Origin: Fidelibacterota bacterium | Lineage (GTDB): Bacteria; Fidelibacterota; Marinisomatia; Marinisomatales; TCS55 | DNA length: 64,000 bases | Direction of reading: 5' to 3' | Assembly: GCA_014239435.1 (NCBI GenBank) | Contig: JAAZYX010000026.1 | Location: forward strand, 62,001-126,000 | In this document: positions 35,094 through 44,684 of the stretch, one piece after another | How the letters are laid out: every line of letters begins with the position of its first letter | How positions within the stretch are numbered: position 1 is the first letter of the stretch | Position numbers and translations under genes: made by a program | Notes under the pieces: model-generated | Told to the model about the DNA's origin: nothing | What the model saw: only the letters and a program-made list of their open reading frames with translations | Databases searched by the model: none

Positions 35094-36472
35094 TGGATAT
35101 TTCAAACAGATCCGACATCAATTTAATGGGGAAAACCGTAGCGATTCTCGGTATTGGAAAAAGTGGAATCGCGGCGGCAAAGCTCGGGAAAGAAATGGGC
35201 GCCGATATTTTCATCAGTGACTTAAATGAATCCAGCGAAATCAACGCATCCTTAAATGCGCTTGCCGAACTCGGAATTGCAGGCGAAACAGGCATTCATT
35301 CAGACCGTATTCAGAAATCGGATCTTGTTGTAGTGTCGCCCGGAATCCCAAAGCATGCAGAGGTACTTACCAAAGCTAAATCAAACGGAATCCCCATTTC
35401 CGGTGAAATTGAATTCGCCAGCTGGTTCACGAATGCACCTATTGCAGCGGTAACCGGCTCCAACGGAAAAACAACAACTGTGCATCTGCTCAATGAAATG
35501 TGCAGCACCGATACATTCAACAGCCATTTGGCGGGAAATATCGGATTTCCATTTTCCGAAGCAGTATTGCAGGATATAAAAAAACCGGATGGAAATCGAA
35601 TTTACATATTGGAAATATCCAGCTTCCAAATGGAATTCACTCATCATTTTTGCCCACACATTTCCGTTTTTCTGAATATATCGCCAGACCATTTAGACCG
35701 GCATGCGGATATGGATGAATATGTGAGCGAAAAATTGAAATTGGCAGAACGGCAAACCGAGAAGGATTTTATCGTGTACAATTTGGACGATGCTATTTTG
35801 TCTTCCGCATTTAATGGATCTACCGCAACTGCATGTCCGTTCAGCCTCGGCCCGGATGGAAAAATATTTGGATTGAATGAATCAAAGATTTTCGATGAAG
35901 AGCACGCCACCCTCATCGATCTGGATCGAATCGCCCTGCCCGGCAGGCACAACCTCGCCAACCAGCTAGCTGCCGCTTCGGCGGCCCATCTCCTGGGTGT
36001 GGATCACAGCCACATTTCCCGGGTGATGGAATCGTTTGCTGGTGTGGAACACCGTCTCGAAGCAGTGATGGACATCCAAGGTGTAACATACATAAATGAC
36101 TCAAAAGCCACCAACGTGGATGCGGTCAATGTTGCACTTGAGAGTCTCAGCACGCCAACCATCCTAATCCTCGGAGGCATCGATAAAGGCGGTGATTTCA
36201 CATTACTCCTTCCACATACCCACAACCACCTAAAAGAGGTTATAGCCTACGGGCAGGCGCGAAACCAGATACAAACAGCCATCGGGGATGCGGTTAGATT
36301 CACATCCGTTGAGAATCTAATGGATGCTGTTACGGTGAGCCATGCGCATGCTGAAAACGGATATTCGGTACTTTTATCGCCGGGATGTTCGAGTTTTGAC
36401 CAATTTCAAAACTTCGAAGAACGCGGCAGCGTATTCAAACAAGCGGTAGCACAACTGGCAAAGTCTGCATGA
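35093..36472 (+). CDS. murD: UDP-MurNAc-L-Ala D-Glu ligase MurD
   Basis: A 459-residue Mur ligase that adds D-glutamate to UDP-MurNAc-L-Ala. It has an N-terminal Rossmann domain (AILGIGKSGIAAAKLGKEMG), the P-loop AAVTGSNGKTTTVHLL (near 120), LNISPDHLDRHADMDEYV, and the C-terminal motif YINDSKATNVDAVNVAL. Length and order fit. I use the ATG at 35093 that overlaps the mraY stop; an earlier ATG at 35036 lies within mraY. It overlaps ftsW by four bases (ATGA). Confidence 0.95.
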   Translation: MDISNRSDINLMGKTVAILGIGKSGIAAAKLGKEMGADIFISDLNESSEINASLNALAELGIAGETGIHSDRIQKSDLVVVSPGIPKHAEVLTKAKSNGIPISGEIEFASWFTNAPIAAVTGSNGKTTTVHLLNEMCSTDTFNSHLAGNIGFPFSEAVLQDIKKPDGNRIYILEISSFQMEFTHHFCPHISVFLNISPDHLDRHADMDEYVSEKLKLAERQTEKDFIVYNLDDAILSSAFNGSTATACPFSLGPDGKIFGLNESKIFDEEHATLIDLDRIALPGRHNLANQLAAASAAHLLGVDHSHISRVMESFAGVEHRLEAVMDIQGVTYINDSKATNVDAVNVALESLSTPTILILGGIDKGGDFTLLLPHTHNHLKEVIAYGQARNQIQTAIGDAVRFTSVENLMDAVTVSHAHAENGYSVLLSPGCSSFDQFQNFEERGSVFKQAVAQLAKSA

Positions 36473-37623
36473 CACAGCTAAACATCATCATTAAAAAGTA
36501 CGACAGACCGCTGCTGATCGGCATATTCGCGCTGTGCGTTATCGGGACCGTGATGCTCTACAGCGCCAGTACAACCCGTTCCCTAAATTTTACCGATGGG
36601 TTTACCAACACGATGTATCTGCAACTTCATCTAAAAAGGTTGCTAGTCGGATTCATTGCAATGTTCTTTTTCATTATGGTTGATTACCGCCTCTTGAAAA
36701 AAATAGCTCCTATCGCAATCGTCGTTTCCATTATACTTCTGATTCTTACAAAAATTATCTATCTTGTTCAGGGAAACACATTTCCCGCGCGGTGGCTTGA
36801 TCTTGGATTTATGACGGTTCAAACCTCTGACCTCGCACGATTTTCGCTCATTCTTTTTCTCGCTTCCTATATTGACCGAAAGCGTGACAGCTTGAAGGAT
36901 TATTACAATGGGTTTGCGCCGCCTCTCATTGTAATGGCGGTTATTTCTGCGCTGGTCATTATTCAGCCGGACTTCAGTACAGCAGTCTTGATTTCCGTCA
37001 TTGGAATGGCTATGCTTTTTTTCGGCGGAGCTCGATTCTCTCATATTTTGGCAACGACTACCGGCGCTGTTGCAGTACTCATTCCAGCAGGGTTAGCTCG
37101 AGGATACAGAGTGTCCAGATGGGAAACATGGTGGAACCCCGAAGCCGCAACATCTGATGCAATTCTCCAGATTAATCAATCTTTAATTTCTCTTGGGAAT
37201 GGCGGGTTGTTTGGGATGGGCCTTGGCAACAGCACCGAAAAAAACATGTTTCTGCCCACTCCACATACTGACTTTATTTTTGCAATCATTGGAGAAGAAA
37301 TTGGGTTTTTAGGAACCGTAGTGGTTCTGACCCTTTTCCTTTTCCTTTTTCAGCGCGGCATAAAAATCGCTAAGGAAACCACCGACCCATTTGGTGTTAT
37401 GGTTGCACTTGGAATTTCTTTCAGTTTTATTTTGTATGCATTCACCAACGTTGCAGTTGTAACGAATCTTGTACCCACAACCGGCCTTGCAATGCCTCTC
37501 GTGAGTTACGGCGGTTCCGGTTTGGTTGTCAATATGGCAAGCCTCGGGATTTTGCTCAACATCAGTCAGGGAAAGCGTTCTGTCAGCCACAACAAAGGAT
37601 GGAGTCCACGGCTTTATGATTGA
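36469..37623 (+). CDS. ftsW: FtsW, septal peptidoglycan glycosyltransferase
   Basis: A 384-residue SEDS-family protein with about ten membrane helices that polymerises lipid II at the septum together with FtsI. The conserved segments AGVSRWETWWNP-like (YRVSRWETWWNPEA), GMGLGNSTEKNMFLPTPHTD, FIFAIIGEEIGFLG and PTTGLAMPLVSYGGSGLV are all present. It could be RodA by fold, but the position in the cluster fixes it as FtsW. Its end overlaps the murG start by eight bases. Confidence 0.94.
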   Translation: MTQLNIIIKKYDRPLLIGIFALCVIGTVMLYSASTTRSLNFTDGFTNTMYLQLHLKRLLVGFIAMFFFIMVDYRLLKKIAPIAIVVSIILLILTKIIYLVQGNTFPARWLDLGFMTVQTSDLARFSLILFLASYIDRKRDSLKDYYNGFAPPLIVMAVISALVIIQPDFSTAVLISVIGMAMLFFGGARFSHILATTTGAVAVLIPAGLARGYRVSRWETWWNPEAATSDAILQINQSLISLGNGGLFGMGLGNSTEKNMFLPTPHTDFIFAIIGEEIGFLGTVVVLTLFLFLFQRGIKIAKETTDPFGVMVALGISFSFILYAFTNVAVVTNLVPTTGLAMPLVSYGGSGLVVNMASLGILLNISQGKRSVSHNKGWSPRLYD

Positions 37624-38715
37624 CGGCGCCCGCATTTTAATAGCCGGTGGTGGCACCGGTGGCCACCTCTTCCCCGCACTTGCGCTTGGTGAACAAATTT
37701 TGGCGGACAGCCCAAATTCAAAAGTGTATTACATGGGATCATCCTTTGGTATTGAAGCACAAGTTCTGCCGTTGAAAAATCTGGATTATACCCTAATACC
37801 GATCCGTGGACTGCAGCGAAGTCTGAATCCGCAAAGCATCGGAAAAAATTTGCTATTGCCGATTAGAATTTTGAACTCAATCAAAAAGACTCGATCCGTG
37901 TTTAACAGATTTAATCCCGATGTGGTTGTCGGTACCGGCGGATATGCGGCTGCCCTTCCCTTGCGTGAGGCGGTTAACCGGAAAATTCCAACTCTGATTC
38001 AGGAACAAAATTCCTTTCCTGGAATCACCACAAGATGGTTCGCGGATAAAGCGGACAAAGTCTGTATCGCGTTTGAAGAAGCAAAAAATCATCTCAAAAA
38101 AAAACTCTATTTGTCACGGGAAACCCGGTTCGTGCCGGGATTCATACAGGCGATAAAATGACTGCAGCACGGAAATTCAATCTTGATCCTGAGAAAAAAA
38201 CACTGCTTATGTTTGGAGGCAGTCAAGGTTCTGTCCCCCTAAATAATATTGTACGGCAGGGCATCAAAGATATAGAGAAATATGGTATTCAAGTTTTGTG
38301 GCAGACCGGAACGAACCAATTTAAAGAACTCAAAATTTTCGAGTCAGATTCCACCCATGTTTTGCCTTTTATTGACGATATGGGAAACGCCTACGCTTTG
38401 GCAGATTTAGCCCTTTGTCGCGCCGGCGCTCTCACCATTTCTGAATTGACATTGTGCGGACTTCCCGCACTTTTTGTTCCTCTTGCGTCTGCTGCCGGAG
38501 ACCATCAGGAAAAAAATGCATCCGTCATGGGCAATGCAGGTGCCGCGATTGTTTGCAAAGAAAATGAATTCACAGCGGATACATTTGTAAACCGCGTGAG
38601 CGCACTCATGAAAGATGAAGATCGCTTATCAAAAATGAGTAAACAGTCCGGCAAGCTCGCGAAGCCAGAAGCCGTCAGAGAAATCACCAACCATATCCTG
38701 GAATTGGTGGCCTAA
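37616..38715 (+). CDS. murG: MurG, lipid II synthase, split by a -1 frameshift
   Basis: GT28 glycosyltransferase that adds GlcNAc to lipid I. The first frame (37616-38161) holds AGGGTGGHLFPALALGEQIL and the lipid-facing GTGGYAAALP but ends early. The second frame holds GNPVR, FGGSQGSVPLN and the donor-binding RAGALTISELTLCGLPALFV. The two join perfectly if one base is re-read in a run of nine A (38096-38104): the shifted frame then reads HLKKKTLFVTGNPVRAGI, with the family motif VTGNPVR. One missing A in the sequence, transcript slippage, or -1 ribosomal frameshift would all give this. As murG is essential, a sequencing indel or a programmed event is more likely than real loss. Confidence 0.9.
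38096..38104 (+). other. A9 homopolymer at the murG frame break
   Basis: A run of nine A separates the two murG reading frames. A -1 shift (equivalent to a tenth A) restores one continuous protein. The run contains the slippery heptamer A-AAA-AAA. A 5-bp hairpin, CCCGG/CCGGG, lies at 38124-38139, 19 bases beyond the run. This is farther than the usual 5-9 bases for ribosomal frameshifting. Confidence 0.7.
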
Positions 38716-40103
38716 TGTTTAGAAAAGTAAAAAAACTTCATTTTGTAGGGATTGGCGGCATCGGAATGAGTGGTATTGCGGAGTTACTGATCAACCTTGA
38801 TTTTGAAGTGAGCGGATCCGATATCGCTGAATCTGCCATCGTTCAAAATTTGAAAGAAAAAGGGGCAATAATTTTTATTGGACACGATGGGAAAAACTTG
38901 GGGGATGCGGAAGTCCTGATTTACTCCAGTGCCGTAAAAGAAGATAACCCTGAAATTGAAACTGCAAGACTAAACAATATTCCTATCATCCGCAGGGCTG
39001 AAATGCTGGGAGAACTTATTGATGTCAAAGAAACTTCTGTGGCAATCGGCGGGACTCACGGAAAAACATCTACGTCATCTATGGTTGGGGCTGTCCTTGC
39101 GGATGCCGGAATGGATCCAACGCTTGTAGTTGGAGGACTCGTGCAAAGTATCGGAACCAATTCTATACTGGGATCCGGAGATATAATCGTGGTTGAAGCC
39201 GATGAATATGACCGAAGTTTTCTGGCCTTAAATCCGACACTCGCGCTTGTAACAAATATTGAACTAGAGCACATGGACATTTATGCTGATTTGGATGATA
39301 TGAAAAAGGCATTTATTCAATTTTGTAATTCTGTTCCCTTTTATGGAGCAGTTGCTGTGTGTGCGGATTCGCAACATGTGCGGCATATCTTACCCGAAAT
39401 TCGCCGACCTGTGCTAACGTACGGCCTTGATCCAACTGCGCACGTACGAGCGGATAATATCCGGTATGAAGCAAATGGTGCGAACTATACTCTCCTTCAC
39501 AATAACGCAGAATTGGGAACGGTACAATTGCATGTTCCCGGTGAACATAATATCGTGAATTCGCTTGGCGCTGCCTGCCTCGGTATTGAGCTTGGTTTGA
39601 ATTCTCAAGATATCATAAAAGGACTCGATGCATACAAAGGCGTCCGACGAAGATTTGAAATAAAGGGAACGGTAAATGACATTATGATAGTGGATGATTA
39701 TGCCCACCATCCCACCGAAGTGAAAGCAACACTGCAAGCTGCCAAAAGCGGATGGGACAAAAGGATCGTGTCCGTTTTCCAACCGCATTTGTTTACCCGC
39801 ACCCGCGACTTTTTCATGGAGTTTGCGCATGCATTCCTCGCGAGTGATGTATTGATTGTGACTGAAATTTATCCGGCTCGGGAAGAACCGATTGAAGGCA
39901 TCACCGGCGCATTGGTTGCTGAAGCGGCAGAAAAATCCGGGCACACAGACGTTACCTTTCTTCCAGATTTGGATAATCTTAACGAAACGCTGGACGCTGT
40001 TGCGCAGCCGGGAGACATGATTTTGACCATGGGCGCAGGAACCATCTGGCGATACAGCGACATGTATTTTTCCCATTTGAAAAAGCTGGAGGCCGCAGCC
40101 TGA
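38715..40103 (+). CDS. murC: UDP-N-acetylmuramate L-alanine ligase MurC
   Basis: A 462-residue Mur ligase adding the first amino acid (L-Ala) to UDP-MurNAc. The N-terminus reads LHFVGIGGIGMSGIAELL; the P-loop is AIGGTHGKTSTSSMVGAVLA (near 110). Other motifs are EADEYDRSFL, NIELEHMDIYADLDDMK and the C-terminal DDYAHHPTEVKATL. Length is normal. The first base overlaps the murG stop; murB follows after one base. Confidence 0.95.
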   Translation: MFRKVKKLHFVGIGGIGMSGIAELLINLDFEVSGSDIAESAIVQNLKEKGAIIFIGHDGKNLGDAEVLIYSSAVKEDNPEIETARLNNIPIIRRAEMLGELIDVKETSVAIGGTHGKTSTSSMVGAVLADAGMDPTLVVGGLVQSIGTNSILGSGDIIVVEADEYDRSFLALNPTLALVTNIELEHMDIYADLDDMKKAFIQFCNSVPFYGAVAVCADSQHVRHILPEIRRPVLTYGLDPTAHVRADNIRYEANGANYTLLHNNAELGTVQLHVPGEHNIVNSLGAACLGIELGLNSQDIIKGLDAYKGVRRRFEIKGTVNDIMIVDDYAHHPTEVKATLQAAKSGWDKRIVSVFQPHLFTRTRDFFMEFAHAFLASDVLIVTEIYPAREEPIEGITGALVAEAAEKSGHTDVTFLPDLDNLNETLDAVAQPGDMILTMGAGTIWRYSDMYFSHLKKLEAAA

Positions 40104-40104
40104 A

Positions 40105-41025
40105 GTGGATCCAATGACGCAGTTAAAAAATATGATACAGGGAACATTTCTTGAAAATGAACCCATGGCGAAACACACGTCATACGGCATTGGCGGTCCC
40201 GCAACAGCATATATTACTCCCGCGAATAAGGACGATCTATCTTCGGCGCTTCAGTGTGCGCATCAACATCGGATTCCTGTTCATTTTGTCGGCTCGGGGT
40301 CCAATTTACTTGTCAGTGACGAGGGAATTGACGGCCTTGTTTTTACTCTCGGAAAATCATTTGTCCATCTTGAATTCGACGATTATCGTGTGACAGCCGA
40401 ATCCGGTGTAATGCTCGGCAAAATGGTAAAAGAAGCTACCAAAAGGAATTTGACCGGGCTCGAAAGCCTTGTTGGCGTTCCCGGTACACTAGGCGGCGCG
40501 CTCGTTATGAATGCCGGGGCGTTTGGCGGGGAAATTTCAAATTACCTTAATGCTGTTGCAGTGATGACTATGGAAGGACAATTAAAAAATTATTCTGCGA
40601 AAGACATTGCATTCAGCTACCGGCATTCCACTTTCAAAGATAATGAAATAATCTTAAGCGCAGAATTTGAATTGCTTGAAGCAGATCCGGAAACGATTCA
40701 AATCGAAAAAGCCAAGGCAAGTCAAGGTCGAAAAAAGACTCAGCCTTTGCGGTTTCGTTCAGCCGGAAGCGTGTTTAAAAATCCTGAAGGAGACAAAGCG
40801 GCGGGATATTTGATTGATAAGGCGGGACTTAAAGGTACGCGCATGGGTGACGCCGAAATATCCGAACATCACGCTAATTTTTTCATCAACCACGGGAAAG
40901 CCAAATCGGATGATATCGCAGGTTTGATTCGGCTTGCGCGAAAAGAAGTCAAAGAAAAATTTGGAATCATGCTCGATCTTGAAATAAAAACATTGGGATT
41001 TGAGCCCGGGACATTTATACCATGA
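40105..41025 (+). CDS. murB: UDP-N-acetylenolpyruvoylglucosamine reductase MurB
   Basis: A 306-residue flavoenzyme that reduces UDP-GlcNAc-enolpyruvate to UDP-MurNAc. It has the FAD domain (HTSYGIGGPATAYITP; HFVGSGSNLLVSDEGIDGLV), the PGTLGGALVMNAGAFGGEIS motif (near 130), RSAGSVFKNPEGDKAAGYL with the catalytic Ser, and a C-terminal Glu-containing region. This is type II-like by length (no extra insert). The GTG at 40105 is near GGAGG; an ATG at 40114 is possible. It overlaps ftsQ by four bases. Confidence 0.94.
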   Translation: MDPMTQLKNMIQGTFLENEPMAKHTSYGIGGPATAYITPANKDDLSSALQCAHQHRIPVHFVGSGSNLLVSDEGIDGLVFTLGKSFVHLEFDDYRVTAESGVMLGKMVKEATKRNLTGLESLVGVPGTLGGALVMNAGAFGGEISNYLNAVAVMTMEGQLKNYSAKDIAFSYRHSTFKDNEIILSAEFELLEADPETIQIEKAKASQGRKKTQPLRFRSAGSVFKNPEGDKAAGYLIDKAGLKGTRMGDAEISEHHANFFINHGKAKSDDIAGLIRLARKEVKEKFGIMLDLEIKTLGFEPGTFIP

Positions 41026-41777
41026 AAAAGATAAACCGTATAATAGCTAAACTAGCAATCGCCGCCGGATTCATTGGATTTGCCGGCTTAACGTGGGCAT
41101 CCATTTCCTGGTCAAACCATTCGGGACTTTTCAGGATTGAGCAAATCCAAATCAATGGTAAAACAGTCATTGATAAAGAAGATTATATTCAAGTTCTCGG
41201 GGATTGGGAAGGGTTGACGACGCGGGAAGTACGTCCATCTGATATTCGGCTCGCTTTTGAATCTCATCCTTTTGTGGAAGCAGTCCGGGTAAGCAAACAA
41301 TATCCCGGAACCATTCGCATTGATCTTGTTGAAAGGAATCCGATTGCGTTTATTAATATGAAGCCGCTGCTGCTGGTGGACAGATTTGGCATCATCCTTC
41401 CTGCCAAAGGTATTGCCGATCAATATGATATTCCTTATTTCTCAAAGTTTAATCCGGATAAAGAATTGTATCCATCCGGCAGGGAAACACGCTCGCAAAA
41501 AGTACGGGAAGCCGTGGGTATCATTTCAAAGATCAGGCAGGAATATGCTTCTCTTTATGACAATATTTCAGAAGTAACTCTCAGCGGAAATGATGAATAC
41601 ATTTTCATTTTATCTGAGCGCCCAACGCGCATCATCCTCGGTAAAAATGATCCTTGGAAAAAGCTGCAGATCCTCCAGGAATTTGAGGCTGCGCTGGATC
41701 AGCCTCAGGGGATAAACCTATTTAAACAAATTGATCTCAGACATCAAAAACAAATCGTTACGAGAGCATGGTCATGA
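41022..41777 (+). CDS. ftsQ: FtsQ/DivIB divisome protein
   Basis: A 251-residue protein with a short cytoplasmic start and one membrane helix (about residues 9-28). A POTRA domain (about 38-110: FRIEQIQINGKTVIDKEDYI) and a beta domain with the FtsQ-type DRFGIILPAKG segment follow. FtsQ recruits FtsL/FtsB at the septum. It overlaps ftsA by four bases (ATGA at 41774). Its place between murB and ftsA is the conserved one. Confidence 0.9.
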   Translation: MKKINRIIAKLAIAAGFIGFAGLTWASISWSNHSGLFRIEQIQINGKTVIDKEDYIQVLGDWEGLTTREVRPSDIRLAFESHPFVEAVRVSKQYPGTIRIDLVERNPIAFINMKPLLLVDRFGIILPAKGIADQYDIPYFSKFNPDKELYPSGRETRSQKVREAVGIISKIRQEYASLYDNISEVTLSGNDEYIFILSERPTRIILGKNDPWKKLQILQEFEAALDQPQGINLFKQIDLRHQKQIVTRAWS

Positions 41778-43045
41778 AAAATTTTACGATTCCTAAAGAA
41801 AAAAATATCTATGTAGGAATAGATATCGGCTCATCCAAAATCTGTTGTTCCATTTCCACCATAGATCCCATTAATGGAACATTGCAGCTTTTGGGAATCG
41901 GAACGAGCCCATCTACCGGCATTAAAATTGGATCCATTACCCACCGGGAAAATCTCATTTCAGAAATGGAAACTGCCATGAGGGAAGCAGAAACGATGGC
42001 GGATGCCAAAGTATCCTCAGCAATTTTAAGTATTTCATCAGAACAGATTCGAGGCATCAATACTCAAGGCGCAATTGCGGTCCAGAAAAATCAGATGAAC
42101 AATGTCCCGATTCAGCATGAAATCACCCAATCTGATGTGCAAAGGGTAGTGGATCTTGCTAAAGGAATTTCGCTTCCCATTGACAGGGATATTCTGCACG
42201 TCCTTCCGCAGGAGTTCATGATTGATACCATGGATAAGATAAAAGATCCTGTGGGAATGTCCGGCCACCGGCTTGAAGGGCACGTCCACTTGATTACGTT
42301 AGGCACCACCGCCGCAACCAACATTGCCAATTGTGCGCAAGAGTTAGGCATCACTGTTGATGGTCTCGTGTTTCAAGGATTGGCGTCCGGCACGGCAGTG
42401 TTGGATCAGGATGAAAAAGACCATGGTGTTGCTTTGGTAGATTTTGGTGCAGGGACAACGGATTTAGCCATTTACCATGACGACGGAATCCGGCATGCAT
42501 CCGTTTTGGGTATTGGGTCCGGCATGATCACAAATGATATTGGAGTCATGCTTCAGGTCGGAATGGAAGAAGCTGAAAAGATTAAGCAAACATACGGCTC
42601 GGCGAAAGCCTCTATGTCGTCACCGGAATTGGAATTTGACCTTCCTGTTAAAAATGGCGGAATCGCCCGCAGGATTTCGGAGCATGAATTATCCCGATAT
42701 GTAGAGGCACGTACCGAAGAAATACTACGGCTTATCAAACGAGAAATTATCCGTTCAGGATTGAGGGATAATCTCACATACGGCGTCGTGCTGACTGGCG
42801 GAGGTGCAAACCTGAAAAATATTACGGGATTAGCTGAAGAAGTTATCGGGCTGCCGGTGAGAATCGGCAAACCCAAAGGCGTACAGGATTCAGTTGGCAT
42901 TGCATCTAACCCTCAATATTCTGCGGCAGTCGGATTGGGAATCTGGCGATTCCGGCCGGAAGAATTACATATCGATTATGGAGTGGAATCGCCTGTACAG
43001 GAAACCATTAAAAAGGTATTTAAATGGTTCGGAGACTTTTTTTAA
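41774..43045 (+). CDS. ftsA: FtsA, actin-like divisome membrane tether
   Basis: A 423-residue actin-fold ATPase that anchors FtsZ to the membrane. It has the phosphate-1 motif YVGIDIGSSKICC, the SHS2 domain region (residues about 85-165), the phosphate-2 DFGAGTTDLAIYHDDG, and VVLTGGGANLKNITGLAEEV. A C-terminal amphipathic helix (TIKKVFKWFGDFF) is the membrane anchor. I use the ATG at 41774, which overlaps ftsQ; an ATG at 41768 would add two residues. ftsZ follows after 39 bases. Confidence 0.94.
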   Translation: MKNFTIPKEKNIYVGIDIGSSKICCSISTIDPINGTLQLLGIGTSPSTGIKIGSITHRENLISEMETAMREAETMADAKVSSAILSISSEQIRGINTQGAIAVQKNQMNNVPIQHEITQSDVQRVVDLAKGISLPIDRDILHVLPQEFMIDTMDKIKDPVGMSGHRLEGHVHLITLGTTAATNIANCAQELGITVDGLVFQGLASGTAVLDQDEKDHGVALVDFGAGTTDLAIYHDDGIRHASVLGIGSGMITNDIGVMLQVGMEEAEKIKQTYGSAKASMSSPELEFDLPVKNGGIARRISEHELSRYVEARTEEILRLIKREIIRSGLRDNLTYGVVLTGGGANLKNITGLAEEVIGLPVRIGKPKGVQDSVGIASNPQYSAAVGLGIWRFRPEELHIDYGVESPVQETIKKVFKWFGDFF

Positions 43046-43084
43046 TTAAACATACTACTACATACCAAACCAAAGGAGACCACA

Positions 43085-44278
43085 ATGTTATTTGAATTCG
43101 ACCCAAATGCCGATCAACAGGCAAAGTTAAGAGTCGTCGGAATAGGCGGCGCAGGAGGAAACGCAGTAAATCGGATGATACAATCCGGAATGCAGGGCGT
43201 TGATTTTATCGCTGTAAATACCGATGCACAGGATTTGGAAAGGAATGCAGCGGAGCAGAAAATCCAAATTGGAAAAAACCTCACCAAAGGCCTCGGTGCC
43301 GGCGCGAAAGCCGACATTGGGAAAGCCGCCATGGAATCTGATAAGGAGGCGATAACCGCGATGTTGGAAGGATCTGATATGGTGTTCATTACCGCCGGAA
43401 TGGGCGGCGGCACCGGAACTGGGGCGGCGCCTGTGATTGGGCAAATTTCCAAAGAATTGGGAATTTTGACTGTTGGCATCATTACCCTTCCCTTCAATTT
43501 TGAAGGACCAAAACGCATGAACCGCGCCTTGAATGGAATTGAGGAACTCAGAAAAACCTGCGATACGGTGATTGGAATTCCAAACCAAAAGCTCATGTCC
43601 ATTGTAGACAAAAACACCACGGTTGTGGAAGCATTTCAACTTGCTGATTCTATTCTAAATCAGGCGACGAAAGGCATCTCTGACCTTATCAATGTTCATG
43701 GCCTCATCAATCTCGATTTTGCTGATGTGGAAACCATCATGAAAAATATGGGTGACGCTATTATGGGAACCGGTCAGGCCAGTGGTGAAGAACGCGCGGT
43801 TCTTGCAGCACAGCAGGCAATATCCAGTCCTCTCTTAGATAATGCAACCATCGGCGGTGCTCAGGGTGTTTTGGTAAATATTACCGGAGGTCCCGATTTA
43901 ACACTTATGGAAGTGGATGATGCATCCGGGATTATCTTTGAAGAAGCGGGTCAGGGTGTCAATTTGATTTTTGGCGCTGTGATCGATCCAAAACTAACGG
44001 ACGAAATCCGGGTTACGGTCATTGCTACCGGTTTCAATCAGAGAAAATCTCTTGAAACAAGTCATGAACAGGTAATAGACGAAGATCCTCCGAGACGCAA
44101 AGAAACGCACATGCTTTCCGAACAGATGAATGTTCCTTTGCATAAAAAAGAAGACGATGGCGAAAAACCGCTTATTTCATTCACGCCACCTGCTGAGAAA
44201 AAGGAAGAAGTGGATGAATCGGTGATTTACGGAAGCGACTTGGATATTCCGGCATTTATCCGCCGGCAGCATGAATAA
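43085..44278 (+). CDS. ftsZ: FtsZ, tubulin-like division GTPase
   Basis: A 397-residue GTPase that forms the Z-ring. It shows the nucleotide motif AGMGGGTGTGAAPVIGQISK and the N-terminal RVVGIGGAGGNAVNRMI. The T7 loop NLDFADVETIMKNMGDAI is intact, and the C-terminal conserved peptide DLDIPAFIRRQHE binds FtsA. A clear ribosome site AAAGGAG lies 8 bases before the start. It is the last gene of the cluster; a strong terminator follows 31 bases after the stop. Confidence 0.97.
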   Translation: MLFEFDPNADQQAKLRVVGIGGAGGNAVNRMIQSGMQGVDFIAVNTDAQDLERNAAEQKIQIGKNLTKGLGAGAKADIGKAAMESDKEAITAMLEGSDMVFITAGMGGGTGTGAAPVIGQISKELGILTVGIITLPFNFEGPKRMNRALNGIEELRKTCDTVIGIPNQKLMSIVDKNTTVVEAFQLADSILNQATKGISDLINVHGLINLDFADVETIMKNMGDAIMGTGQASGEERAVLAAQQAISSPLLDNATIGGAQGVLVNITGGPDLTLMEVDDASGIIFEEAGQGVNLIFGAVIDPKLTDEIRVTVIATGFNQRKSLETSHEQVIDEDPPRRKETHMLSEQMNVPLHKKEDDGEKPLISFTPPAEKKEEVDESVIYGSDLDIPAFIRRQHE

Positions 44279-44308
44279 AATATAGCTACCGACCAGTGAC
44301 GTATAAAC

Positions 44309-44341
44309 AAAAAGCCCCTCGGAAAACCGGGGGGCTTTTTT
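44309..44341. terminator. Bidirectional intrinsic terminator after ftsZ
   Basis: Arms AAAGCCCC-TCGG and CCG-GGGGGCTTT enclose a short AAAA loop, followed by TTTTTT on the plus strand and preceded by AAAAA, which is a T-run on the minus strand. It can therefore end both the ftsZ transcript and the oppositely oriented rpmB transcript, which converge here. Confidence 0.85.
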
Positions 44342-44360
44342 ATGGAGGGTATTTTATAGG

Positions 44361-44597
44361 TTAAACTTTTTGACCGCGGGCGCGCATTTCATTTACCACT
44401 TTACGAATGCCGCGCTTATCAATAATCCGAAGACCATGAGTGGACACATTTAGCGTTATATACCGCCGCTCGTCCGCCAACCAGAATTTTTTCTTTTGCA
44501 GGTTTATATTAAACCGCCTGCGGGATTTATTGTTCGCATGGCTCACATTATTCCCGAACATCGGTTTCTTACCTGTTACGTCACACATTCTACTCAT
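44361..44597 (-). CDS. rpmB: Ribosomal protein L28
   Basis: A 78-residue bL28. Family signatures are [20 protein letters not shown] at the start, the basic [15 protein letters not shown], and the C-terminal [17 protein letters not shown]. Only one cysteine (in MCDVTG) is present, so this is the zinc-free form. It is convergent with ftsZ and shares its terminator. Confidence 0.96.
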   Translation of the reverse strand: MSRMCDVTGKKPMFGNNVSHANNKSRRRFNINLQKKKFWLADERRYITLNVSTHGLRIIDKRGIRKVVNEMRARGQKV

Positions 44598-44684
44598 AAT
44601 TATTTTCTATCTTTATTGTTTAAAAAATGCGGGCGAATTTAATGGCTGTAATGTAATTCACAAAAGGAAAGCTTAAATTTTACC

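Noticed and set aside
37616-38715. Two-subunit MurG (as in eukaryotic Alg13/Alg14)
   Set aside because: Neither fragment alone contains the VTGNPVR motif in frame; the shift at the A9 run restores it, so one protein is the better reading.
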